Assembly: GCA_017615325.1 (NCBI GenBank)
Contig: JAGAAI010000015.1
Location: 1 to 37,761 of the forward strand
DNA: 37,761 nucleotides
Reading direction: 5' to 3'
From: Clostridiales bacterium
GTDB taxonomy: Bacteria; Bacillota; Clostridia; Saccharofermentanales; Saccharofermentanaceae
Both the position numbers and the translations under genes were made by a program. Each line of letters opens with the position of its first letter. Within the stretch, counting starts at the first letter, position 1. The notes beneath the pieces are model-generated. The model worked only from the letters and a program-made list of their open reading frames with translations. It was not told the origin of the DNA and did no database searches. Below are positions 30,948 through 37,761 of this stretch, in pieces.

Positions 30948-32678
30948 TCAATATCTCTTGATCTTCTTCGATGTATTCTTCTCAAATTCAGTCATCCTGA
31001 GTTCGACCTTCTTGATCTTCTTATAGTTAGGAAGTTTCTCGTTGGTCTCAGAAACGACTTCTTTGAGAAGTTCGGTAATGGCATCCTCTGTGGGATCCTC
31101 ACCGAGCTTGGCTGTAACCTCTTCCATTTCAGGGAAGATCGTTGCCTTGATGATTATATCATCACGGGCTTCATCTTCAACACCTGAAATAACACTCTCG
31201 CAAACGTAAGGAGAAAGCGATAAGAGATATTCTATCTCTTCCGGGAAGACGTTTTTGCCGTTCTTGGCAATTATAACATTCTTTTTGCGTCCTGTGATTA
31301 TACAGAAATGGTCCTCATCGATATAGCCGAGGTCGCCTGTATGGTAATAACCGTCGGCATCGAGTGCAGCTGAAGTATTCTCGGGATCTTTATAGTAACC
31401 CATGAATACGTTGTCGCCTTTTGCGATGAACTCGCCGATACCGTCCTCATCAGGATTTAAGATCTTAACGTCACAGCCCGGCAAAGGGAGACCTGCTGCC
31501 TGATTCTTGAATGCGATGTCACGGTTTAATGCAAGGATAGGAGCACATTCCGTAAGACCGTAGCCCTGCACGCAAAGGAAACCCATATCCTGGAAGAATG
31601 TAAGGATCTCGGGGTTAACAGGAGCACCGCCCAAAATGATGAGTCTCATTCTGCCGCCGAAGATATCATGGATCTGCTTGAAGAGCTTCTTTCTGACATC
31701 GATACCGAACTTCAGAAGGAATTTGGAGAGCTTGATACCGGTCTTGAGCTTCTTAGCCTTCTTAGGATCTGCATTGATGCCTTTCATGATCTTCTTATAG
31801 AACATTTCGAGCATAACAGGAACCATAAGAACACATGTAGGCTTTGCTTCCTGGAGATTCTGAGCAATGTATCTTAAGCCTTCACATACAGATATGGTTG
31901 TTCCTCTATATACCTGACCTAAGAATCCGCATGTGCATTCATATGTATGGTGCAAAGGAAGTACGCTGAAGAATACATCGTCAACATCGATATAGAGCAT
32001 CGAAAACATGGAGATCAGATTCTTGCAGATGTTCCTCTGGCAGAGCATAACAGCCTTGGACTTTGCTGTCGTTCCAGATGTGAAGAGAAGAACTGTCATC
32101 TCTTCGGGGTCAATACTTGTCTCAGTAAAGGTCTTATCGCCGGATGCAAGCAGGTCTTCACCTTCCTTAATGAATTTGGAATATGATACAAACCTCTCGT
32201 CATCGGTATCGTCCATGGAGATCCAATATTTCATTGTAGGGATCTTGCCGTAGACAGCTTCAACTACATCCTTCTTTGTCTTGGAGAAGATAAGGATATC
32301 AACTTCTGCCCTGTTGAGCATGGATTCTATCTCTTCTGCCTTGAGTTCCTTATCAAGAGGAACTACGCAGCCGGTACCGTTGGTTGTTGCAAGGTAAGAT
32401 GTATACCATTCATATCTCGTCTCAGAGAGGATAGCAACACGCGATCCCTTGGGAACATAGTGCATGAGAGCCGTTCCGAGCGAATCTATGTCATGATCGT
32501 ACTTTTCGGTGCTTATGGGAACATATTCTCCACCCTTCTTTTCTTTTACGAGAAATACGGGATTATCTGGAAATTCCTTAAGTCTTGTCTTGATGACATC
32601 TCTTAAGTTCTTGGGCTTGGTAACTTTATAAAGGGGCTTGCCGAGATAGGTCTCGGTATCGTAGATATCTTTTCTCAT
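30948..32678 (-). CDS. Long-chain acyl-CoA synthetase (AMP-forming)
   Basis: 576-residue member of the ANL superfamily, which activates carboxylic acids, usually fatty acids, with ATP and CoA. Motifs are LLFTSGTTAKSKAVMLCQRN (the phosphate loop, with TAKSK instead of TGxPK), GYGLTECAPILALN, the adenylate-binding YYHTGDLGYIDED and the hinge ITGRKKNVIIAKNGKNVFPE. The C-terminal lysine region, FEKNTSKKIKRY, has the expected catalytic-lysine position. No membrane segment. AGGAGCC precedes the ATG. It is transcribed alone and ends in the hairpin at 30891-30928. The natural substrate cannot be told from the sequence. Confidence 0.9.
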   Translation of the reverse strand: MRKDIYDTETYLGKPLYKVTKPKNLRDVIKTRLKEFPDNPVFLVKEKKGGEYVPISTEKYDHDIDSLGTALMHYVPKGSRVAILSETRYEWYTSYLATTNGTGCVVPLDKELKAEEIESMLNRAEVDILIFSKTKKDVVEAVYGKIPTMKYWISMDDTDDERFVSYSKFIKEGEDLLASGDKTFTETSIDPEEMTVLLFTSGTTAKSKAVMLCQRNICKNLISMFSMLYIDVDDVFFSVLPLHHTYECTCGFLGQVYRGTTISVCEGLRYIAQNLQEAKPTCVLMVPVMLEMFYKKIMKGINADPKKAKKLKTGIKLSKFLLKFGIDVRKKLFKQIHDIFGGRMRLIILGGAPVNPEILTFFQDMGFLCVQGYGLTECAPILALNRDIAFKNQAAGLPLPGCDVKILNPDEDGIGEFIAKGDNVFMGYYKDPENTSAALDADGYYHTGDLGYIDEDHFCIITGRKKNVIIAKNGKNVFPEEIEYLLSLSPYVCESVISGVEDEARDDIIIKATIFPEMEEVTAKLGEDPTEDAITELLKEVVSETNEKLPNYKKIKKVELRMTEFEKNTSKKIKRY

Positions 32679-32826
32679 AAAAGGCTCCTAAAGTTTAGTA
32701 TAGGTTAATTCTAACAATAGTAATTTGAAGGTCAAGACAAAAATGCTTTGTTAATCAAAATAATTTAGAAATTTAACAATTTAGTGTAAATAATTGAACT
32801 TTATTATGCCTTAACGACCCTAAATA

Positions 32827-33675
32827 TCAGGATAACGAAGCAAATCCTTTCGATATAGCAAGCTCTGCTCTCTCCTTAGCCTTGCCGCCAAGAGCTATCT
32901 GCTCAGCGATAAAGTCCGGATTATCAGCAAGGAAGTCCTTCATGTAGATATCAGGGTCAGATAAGAACTTCATTACAAGTGCATGCTGGGCATCATCGAT
33001 ATAAGAGTTTGCAAGAGCATGATCGAAAAGATCCTTATCGATAGCTGTAAGAGTTACCATATTAACACCAAGGTCAGTAAGCACCTTGCGGCCGTTCTGC
33101 TTACGGTCAACAACTGCGATCGTGTCCGTGATCTCATAACCCAGATTGCGGATAACCGGGATCCAGGCTCTCTCATAGCTTGATGCCTCAGTGATAAGAT
33201 CAGCTATATGCAGGACTTTGCCTGACTTGGGAGCGTCTTTGGACTGCATGTTGCAGTCTGTATAAGCTGTAGAAAGGTCCTTATAGATCGTCAGATGATC
33301 CTTATCAAGGAAGTGAGCAGGCAGCATCGAGAAGAAGAAATCTCTCCTCTCTCCTCCCGATATGATGTCACAATCGTATTCAGAAGCCTTATCCGTAAGC
33401 ATATCGATAGTCTTCTTATAAGTCTCGGAGGAATTATATAGATCAGCAAGAGCATCGAAGATGTTCTCGGGAGCTGTTGTTTTATCTTCTGCAATACTAT
33501 CTTCAATTAGCTTCAGGATACCGTTTGCTGTCTCTTCATCCCGGGAAAGGAAGTGAGTATTGATATAAAAGGGCCCGAGCTTACCTGATGTGTACCAGAA
33601 AGGCTTATCAGCCGGCGCCACACGGACAGCATTTGTTTTGAAAAGCATATTGTTGATAGTCTCGGAATTATTCAT
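32827..33675 (-). CDS. pyrE: Non-canonical orotate phosphoribosyltransferase-like protein
   Basis: By position the last gene of the pyr operon and most likely the enzyme joining orotate and PRPP to make OMP. The N-terminus FWYTSGKLGPFYINTHF agrees with orotate phosphoribosyltransferases (xSGxxxPxYxN). The chain is 282 residues, clearly longer than the usual 200-225. The PRPP-binding loop reads VLHIADLITEASSY, where the canonical form is like VVDDVITTGGS: one of the paired acids is Ala and the TGG is EAS. The region around 85-125 is an extra helical part. I chose ATG 33675 (MNNSETIN), with GGAGGAG upstream; reading from 33696 overlaps pyrD. Annotated pyrE from context plus partial motifs. Confidence 0.75.
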   Translation of the reverse strand: MNNSETINNMLFKTNAVRVAPADKPFWYTSGKLGPFYINTHFLSRDEETANGILKLIEDSIAEDKTTAPENIFDALADLYNSSETYKKTIDMLTDKASEYDCDIISGGERRDFFFSMLPAHFLDKDHLTIYKDLSTAYTDCNMQSKDAPKSGKVLHIADLITEASSYERAWIPVIRNLGYEITDTIAVVDRKQNGRKVLTDLGVNMVTLTAIDKDLFDHALANSYIDDAQHALVMKFLSDPDIYMKDFLADNPDFIAEQIALGGKAKERAELAISKGFASLS

Positions 33676-33689
33676 CTTATCTCCTCCTG

Positions 33690-34604
33690 TTACCAAAGTT
33701 CTAAAGTGCCTGTCAGGCTTCTGAGTTCTATATTGTTATCTTCGCAATACTGCTTCAGGTCGTTTGTTATCTTAAGGCCTGCTTCAGGATGGATGAGGCT
33801 CGCTGTCCCGACTTCAACGGCTGATGCACCTGCGATCATGAACTCTATAACGTCTTCTGCGGTCATGATTCCGCCGCAGCCTACGATCGGAATGTCCAGC
33901 ACCCTGCTGCACTCTGATACCATACGGATAGCGACCGGCATAACGGCAGGGCCTGAATATCCGCCTGTATTATTCTGTACCACAGGTCTTCTCGTCTTTA
34001 TGTTGATCCTCATGCCGAGAAGAGTATTGATCAGCACGATCGCATCTGCTCCTCCCTCCTGCGCAGCTTTAGCCGGAGCCGTGATATCAGTTACATTGGG
34101 TGTTAACTTGATCCACAACGGCAGATCTGTAAGTTCTCTTAATGCGGATACGATCCTCTTGACCTGAGAGGGTTCAGACCCTATCGACATACAGCCTTCC
34201 TTTACATTAGGACAGGAAAGATTTATCTCCAACGCATCGATCTTCTCTCTGTAAGGATCTAACTTTCTTACCATGTCACAATAGTCTTCGAAAGAGTGTC
34301 CCGCGACATTTACGATGACACCCGTATCAAGAGATCTCATATAGTCAAGTTCATGCTCAATGAAGTAATCTACGCCGGGGTTCTGCAGTCCTACTGAATT
34401 CAGCATGCCTGACGCACATTCGGCAACACGGCAGCCTTCGTTGCCCTGGCGGGGCTTTATTGTAAGTCCTTTTGAAGACAAGCCTCCCAGGACTGACAGA
34501 TCGTAGTATTCAGACAGTTCACGGCCGAAGTTGCAGGTTCCCGATGCGAGGATCACAGGACTCTTTAAAGTAACGCTACCTACATTAACTTCCAGGGGGT
34601 TCAT
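33690..34604 (-). CDS. pyrD: Dihydroorotate dehydrogenase B, catalytic subunit
   Basis: FMN enzyme oxidising dihydroorotate to orotate, class 1B, working with PyrK and NAD+. Features are VILASGTCNFGRE, the active-site ALEINLSCPNVKEG (Cys base), LPLWIKLTPNVTDI, GYSGPAVMPVAIRMV and IPIVGCGGIMTAEDVIEFM. The 304 residues are typical. Its start overlaps the pyrK stop (ATGA). The ribosome site GGAGGTGATC within the end of pyrK nearly matches the full anti-Shine-Dalgarno sequence, so strong coupled translation is likely. Confidence 0.96.
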   Translation of the reverse strand: MNPLEVNVGSVTLKSPVILASGTCNFGRELSEYYDLSVLGGLSSKGLTIKPRQGNEGCRVAECASGMLNSVGLQNPGVDYFIEHELDYMRSLDTGVIVNVAGHSFEDYCDMVRKLDPYREKIDALEINLSCPNVKEGCMSIGSEPSQVKRIVSALRELTDLPLWIKLTPNVTDITAPAKAAQEGGADAIVLINTLLGMRINIKTRRPVVQNNTGGYSGPAVMPVAIRMVSECSRVLDIPIVGCGGIMTAEDVIEFMIAGASAVEVGTASLIHPEAGLKITNDLKQYCEDNNIELRSLTGTLELW

Positions 34605-35362
34605 AAGATCACCTCCTCATAATCGAAGACAGGGCCGTCTTTACAGCATCTTACATGCTTAAAGTCTTCTCCCGGGACGTCGCTCTTTGTCTTACATACG
34701 CAGACAAGACAGATACCGACTCCGCAAGCCATGTGCTGCTCTGTGGATACATAGCACTTCAAGCCCTTGCTTTGAGCCCATGTTCCTACGCCCTTCATCA
34801 TGGGGGTGGGACCGACACAAAGAACACAGGGATTTCCCTTAAGTTCTATGGAATCCAAGCCGGTTATAACGTTGCCATGAATGCCGTAATCACCGCTGTC
34901 CGTCGTTATAACAAAACCTTCCTGAGCCATTACTATCTGATCCATATTGCGGAAGCCAAAGACTACGGAGACTTCTTTACCCGTTTGGGTAAGGACATCA
35001 TAGGTAAAATTCAAAGGGAAAACACCCGTACCGCCGCCTGCAAGAATATAAGAATCAAATGAATCAAGATCAAAGCCGTTACCCAAAGGTCCTAAGATGT
35101 CAACGATCTCTCCTTCTTTCAAAAGGGACAGATTCTCTGTTCCGTGCCCTACGATCTTAACGCCGATCTTTATGATGCCATCATCTTTATCAGCACCCGC
35201 TATACCAAAAGGGCGCTTTAAGAACTTACCGCAGGATACGTTAACGAACTGTCCGGGCTTTGCCAGAGAAGCTATCTCAGGGCAGCTAAGTTCGTACAAT
35301 ATAGTATCTGTATTTAGATAAGTTTTCGATTTAATCCTGGCTCTGTATTCGTTATTGTCCAT
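34601..35362 (-). CDS. pyrK: Dihydroorotate dehydrogenase B, electron-transfer subunit
   Basis: Carries FAD and a [2Fe-2S] cluster and passes electrons from PyrD to NAD+. Motifs are RPFGIAGADKDDGIIKIGVK (FAD binding), ILAGGGTGVFPL and the cluster cysteines in HMACGVGICLVCVCKT and HVRCCKDGPVF. 253 residues. I chose ATG 35362 (MDNNEYRAR), with AAGGAT 8 bases upstream; reading from 35407 overlaps pyrF and lacks a site. It overlaps pyrD by four bases. Confidence 0.95.
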   Translation of the reverse strand: MDNNEYRARIKSKTYLNTDTILYELSCPEIASLAKPGQFVNVSCGKFLKRPFGIAGADKDDGIIKIGVKIVGHGTENLSLLKEGEIVDILGPLGNGFDLDSFDSYILAGGGTGVFPLNFTYDVLTQTGKEVSVVFGFRNMDQIVMAQEGFVITTDSGDYGIHGNVITGLDSIELKGNPCVLCVGPTPMMKGVGTWAQSKGLKCYVSTEQHMACGVGICLVCVCKTKSDVPGEDFKHVRCCKDGPVFDYEEVIL

Positions 35363-35375
35363 ATCAATATCCTTA

Positions 35376-36323
35376 TCAGACGTACTTTCTGTCGGCGAGG
35401 GCAGCATTAAGCTTGTCTCTCATATCGATGGCTTCTTCTCTCGTGCATTCTGCAAAGTCCTCACGGGTCTTGCCTTCACGTGACTTCCATGCGCACATAA
35501 GGCTCCTGGAAGCATTTACGATCGAACCCTTGCCGTCAGCAGTAAAGGATGCAACCGCTGCATCAGGACCCGCTCCCTGAGCTCCGTAACCCGGTACAAG
35601 GATAAGAGCATGGGGCATTCTCTTACGGGCTTCAACAGCCTGCTCGGGCCATGTTGCACCGACAACGGCTCCTACTGAAGAGAAACCGGATTCACCGATG
35701 AGATCTTCACCCCATTCATTGACAAGATCAGCCATTGCCTGGTAGACCTGTCTGCCGTCTTCAAGCTTAAGATCCTGAAGGTCACCCGCAGAAGGATTGG
35801 AAGTCCTGACAAGACAGAAGATACCGGTGCCTTCTTCTTTGCTGACTTCAACGAATGGTGCGACACCGTCTTTACCCAGATATCCATTTACGGTAACAGC
35901 ATCCGCACCGGTCATGGCAACTTCAGAACCGTCAGAAATGACAGTCTTACCCAGAATACCTGTAGCATAAGCCTGAGCCGTGGGGCCAATATCGTTACGC
36001 TTTGCATCAAGGATAACGAGCATGCCCTTGGACTGGGCATATTCGATCGTTGCATCCATGGCTCTCAAGCCCTCAATACCATAGAGTTCGTAATAAGCGC
36101 TCTGGGGCTTAACGGCAGGTACGATATCGCAGACTGCATCGATCAGTCCTTTGTTGAACATCAGGATCGCTTCAGCCGTGGATCTTGCGGGATCGTCAAA
36201 AAGGCCGTTAGCTTTCTCGATGATGGAATCAGGAATATATTCAAGCTTGGGATCAAGGCCCATTACAGTAGGGTTATTCTTGGCAGCGATCGCCTCGACC
36301 AGTCTGTCAGCAAAGTTTCTCAT
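35376..36323 (-). CDS. pyrF: Orotidine 5'-phosphate decarboxylase, type 2
   Basis: Decarboxylates OMP to UMP. This is the longer type (315 residues): PTVMGLDPKLEYIPDSI, the catalytic VILDAKRNDIGPTAQAYA (Asp-x-Lys-x2-Asp), FCLVRTSNPSAGDLQ and LILVPGYGAQGAG. GGGAGG is found before ATG 36323 inside the end of pyrC, and the two genes overlap by 17 bases. pyrK follows after 13 bases. Confidence 0.95.
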   Translation of the reverse strand: MRNFADRLVEAIAAKNNPTVMGLDPKLEYIPDSIIEKANGLFDDPARSTAEAILMFNKGLIDAVCDIVPAVKPQSAYYELYGIEGLRAMDATIEYAQSKGMLVILDAKRNDIGPTAQAYATGILGKTVISDGSEVAMTGADAVTVNGYLGKDGVAPFVEVSKEEGTGIFCLVRTSNPSAGDLQDLKLEDGRQVYQAMADLVNEWGEDLIGESGFSSVGAVVGATWPEQAVEARKRMPHALILVPGYGAQGAGPDAAVASFTADGKGSIVNASRSLMCAWKSREGKTREDFAECTREEAIDMRDKLNAALADRKYV

Positions 36324-37566
36324 ATGTGATATTACCTCCCATAACCGTTAACTGAGTCTCACCGTAGAGTTTCCACCCGTCGAAAGGTGTGTTACGGCCC
36401 TTAGTTAACATCTTCTCCTTATCGAAAACGAACTCGTTCTCAAGATCGAAGACCGCAAAGTCGGCATCGTCGCCGATCTCCATTCCTCCCCTTCCCAATC
36501 CTAAGAGCCTGGAAGGGTTATAGCACATCAGGTCAACAAGTCTTTCGAGAGTGATGATGCCGGGCTTTACAAGGTAAGTATAGCTTAAAGCGAAGGAACT
36601 CTCGAGACCTACGATACCGTTATTCGCAAGTGAGAACTCCAGGACCTTCTCATCCTGGTGGTGAGGTGCGTGGTCAGTAACGATACAGTCAACTGTTCCG
36701 TCAGCTATAGCCTCGATGACAGCCTGCCTGTGCTCTTCCGTACGGAGCGGCGGATGCATCTTGAAGTTAGAGTCGAATGACTCACACTCTTTATCAGTCA
36801 GGGTGAAGTAATGAGGGCATGTCTCGCATGTAACCTTTACGCCTCTGGCCTTGGCTTCCCTTATCATGCGCATGCCGCCCTTTGTTGACACATGGCACTC
36901 ATGGACCGGGAGTCCTAAGTATTCAGCGATTATGATGTCTCTTGCGATCATGACATCTTCTGATGCCGTAGGGATTCCCTTGATACCGATCGAAGTGGAT
37001 ACAGTGCCTTCGTTCATGGCGCCTTCCATGTCGATCGTATAATCTTCACAGTGATTAAGTACCGGGATATCAAAGTCTGATGCGTATTCTAAGACTTTAC
37101 GCATGAGACCTGAAGTTGCGATCGGCTTGCCGTCGTCAGAGACAGCTACGATACCTGCTTCCTTCATGAGGCCGATCTCAGCGAGTTCCTTGCCGGCGAG
37201 ACCTTTGCTGGCAGCTCCGATGGGATACACACGGCATTTGCCTGCTTCTCTTGCCTTCTTCAGTACGCCTGATACAACAGCAGGGTTATCGCAGACGGGA
37301 TTTGTGTTAGGCATGGGGCAAACTGATGTAAATCCGCCTCTTGCAGCAGCTGCAGTACCTGTTGCTATTGTCTCTCTATATTCATATCCGGGTTCTCTCA
37401 AATGAACATGCATATCGATAAGACCCGGAAGAACCGTAGCGCCCTTGGCATCAAAGACCTTATCAGCCGCTGATTCATCAAACTTTGCGGCGAACTTGCC
37501 GTCTTCAACATATATGATATCTGTATCCTTACCGAAAACTTTACAGTTCTTAACAATCAATCTCAT
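36307..37566 (-). CDS. pyrC: Dihydroorotase
   Basis: Zinc amidohydrolase closing carbamoyl-aspartate to dihydroorotate. 419 residues, class I. Metal site [20 protein letters not shown] (HxH), [19 protein letters not shown], and [16 protein letters not shown] with the metal Asp. AAGGAGG precedes ATG 37566. The start overlaps the pyrB stop (ATGA) and the end overlaps pyrF. Confidence 0.96.
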   Translation of the reverse strand: MRLIVKNCKVFGKDTDIIYVEDGKFAAKFDESAADKVFDAKGATVLPGLIDMHVHLREPGYEYRETIATGTAAAARGGFTSVCPMPNTNPVCDNPAVVSGVLKKAREAGKCRVYPIGAASKGLAGKELAEIGLMKEAGIVAVSDDGKPIATSGLMRKVLEYASDFDIPVLNHCEDYTIDMEGAMNEGTVSTSIGIKGIPTASEDVMIARDIIIAEYLGLPVHECHVSTKGGMRMIREAKARGVKVTCETCPHYFTLTDKECESFDSNFKMHPPLRTEEHRQAVIEAIADGTVDCIVTDHAPHHQDEKVLEFSLANNGIVGLESSFALSYTYLVKPGIITLERLVDLMCYNPSRLLGLGRGGMEIGDDADFAVFDLENEFVFDKEKMLTKGRNTPFDGWKLYGETQLTVMGGNITYEKLC

Positions 37567-37761
37567 AAGCTGTTCCTCCTTGCCGTGAGTAAGTAGAGGA
37601 CAGCCATTCTGACAGCTACACCGTTGGTAACCTGTTCATTGATGACTGACTTCTCGCAATCGTATACTTCCGTAGGTATCTCAACGCCGTGGTTGCAAGG
37701 CCCGGGGTGCATCAGGAAGGCATCGGGTTTTGCAAGATCCAGAGCCTCCTTAGTTATGCCA
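37563..37761 (-). CDS. pyrB: Aspartate carbamoyltransferase, C-terminal part (cut by window end)
   Basis: The last 65 residues are present, reading toward lower coordinates: [20 protein letters not shown], then [20 protein letters not shown] and [25 protein letters not shown] and [14 protein letters not shown] are the C-terminal signatures of PyrB, which makes carbamoyl-aspartate, the first committed pyrimidine step. The family's common R after HPGPxN is His here. Its TGA overlaps the pyrC ATG. The N-terminal three quarters, and any operon leader, lie outside the window. Confidence 0.93.
   Translation of the reverse strand, partial: GITKEALDLAKPDAFLMHPGPCNHGVEIPTEVYDCEKSVINEQVTNGVAVRMAVLYLLTARRNSL

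Overview
The window looks like a chromosomal segment of an anaerobic, Gram-positive Clostridia-type bacterium (phylum Bacillota). Support comes from strong AGGAGG-type ribosome binding sites, tightly packed operons, a class 1B dihydroorotate dehydrogenase pair (PyrD/PyrK), the TldD/TldE pair, VanZ and SmpB homologues, and secreted proteins with three SLH domains of the kind that anchor to a Gram-positive envelope. No rRNA, tRNA, CRISPR array or phage region was seen.

Layout: (1) argG (minus, 11-1225) diverges from a class IV aminotransferase and htpG. (2) A secreted Big2/SLH protein (4203-6317), closed by a good terminator, and a His/Ser-rich zinc-ribbon membrane protein (6454-7398). (3) A long plus-strand housekeeping run, 7526-19671: purL, rsmA, a ZapA-like gene, a U32 peptidase-family gene (RlhA-like), dut, a CorA-like transporter, a degenerate alpha/beta hydrolase, tsaD, smpB and a VanZ-family gene. 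(4) An accessory zone, 19672-26641: a 560-base AT-rich gap, a Thr-rich lipoprotein, a fragment of an SLH-protease C-terminus, a DUF4304-like gene, nested insertion-sequence debris, a secreted trypsin-like protease with SLH anchors, an odd thioredoxin-fold lipoprotein and two small membrane proteins. (5) A minus-strand metabolic block: metY, tldE, tldD, an acyl-CoA synthetase, and the pyrimidine operon pyrB(partial)-pyrC-pyrF-pyrK-pyrD-pyrE.

The pyr genes supply five of the six steps of de novo UMP synthesis (carbamoyl-phosphate synthase is not in the window). purL supplies a purine step and dut cleans dUTP. rsmA, tsaD, smpB and probably the U32 gene serve ribosome and tRNA quality.

The most notable signals are: a 479-bp IS21-like miniature element with 13-bp terminal inverted repeats and a 7-bp target duplication inside a broken IS256-type transposase; a hydrolase that has lost both its catalytic Ser and His; a terminator hairpin that buries the tldD ribosome binding site; a CorA-like protein with GQN in place of GMN; a thioredoxin-fold lipoprotein with only one active-site Cys; and a partial duplicate of the SLH-protease C-terminus. 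I do not see a clearly new multi-gene system. The oddities are individual proteins and mobile-element structures.
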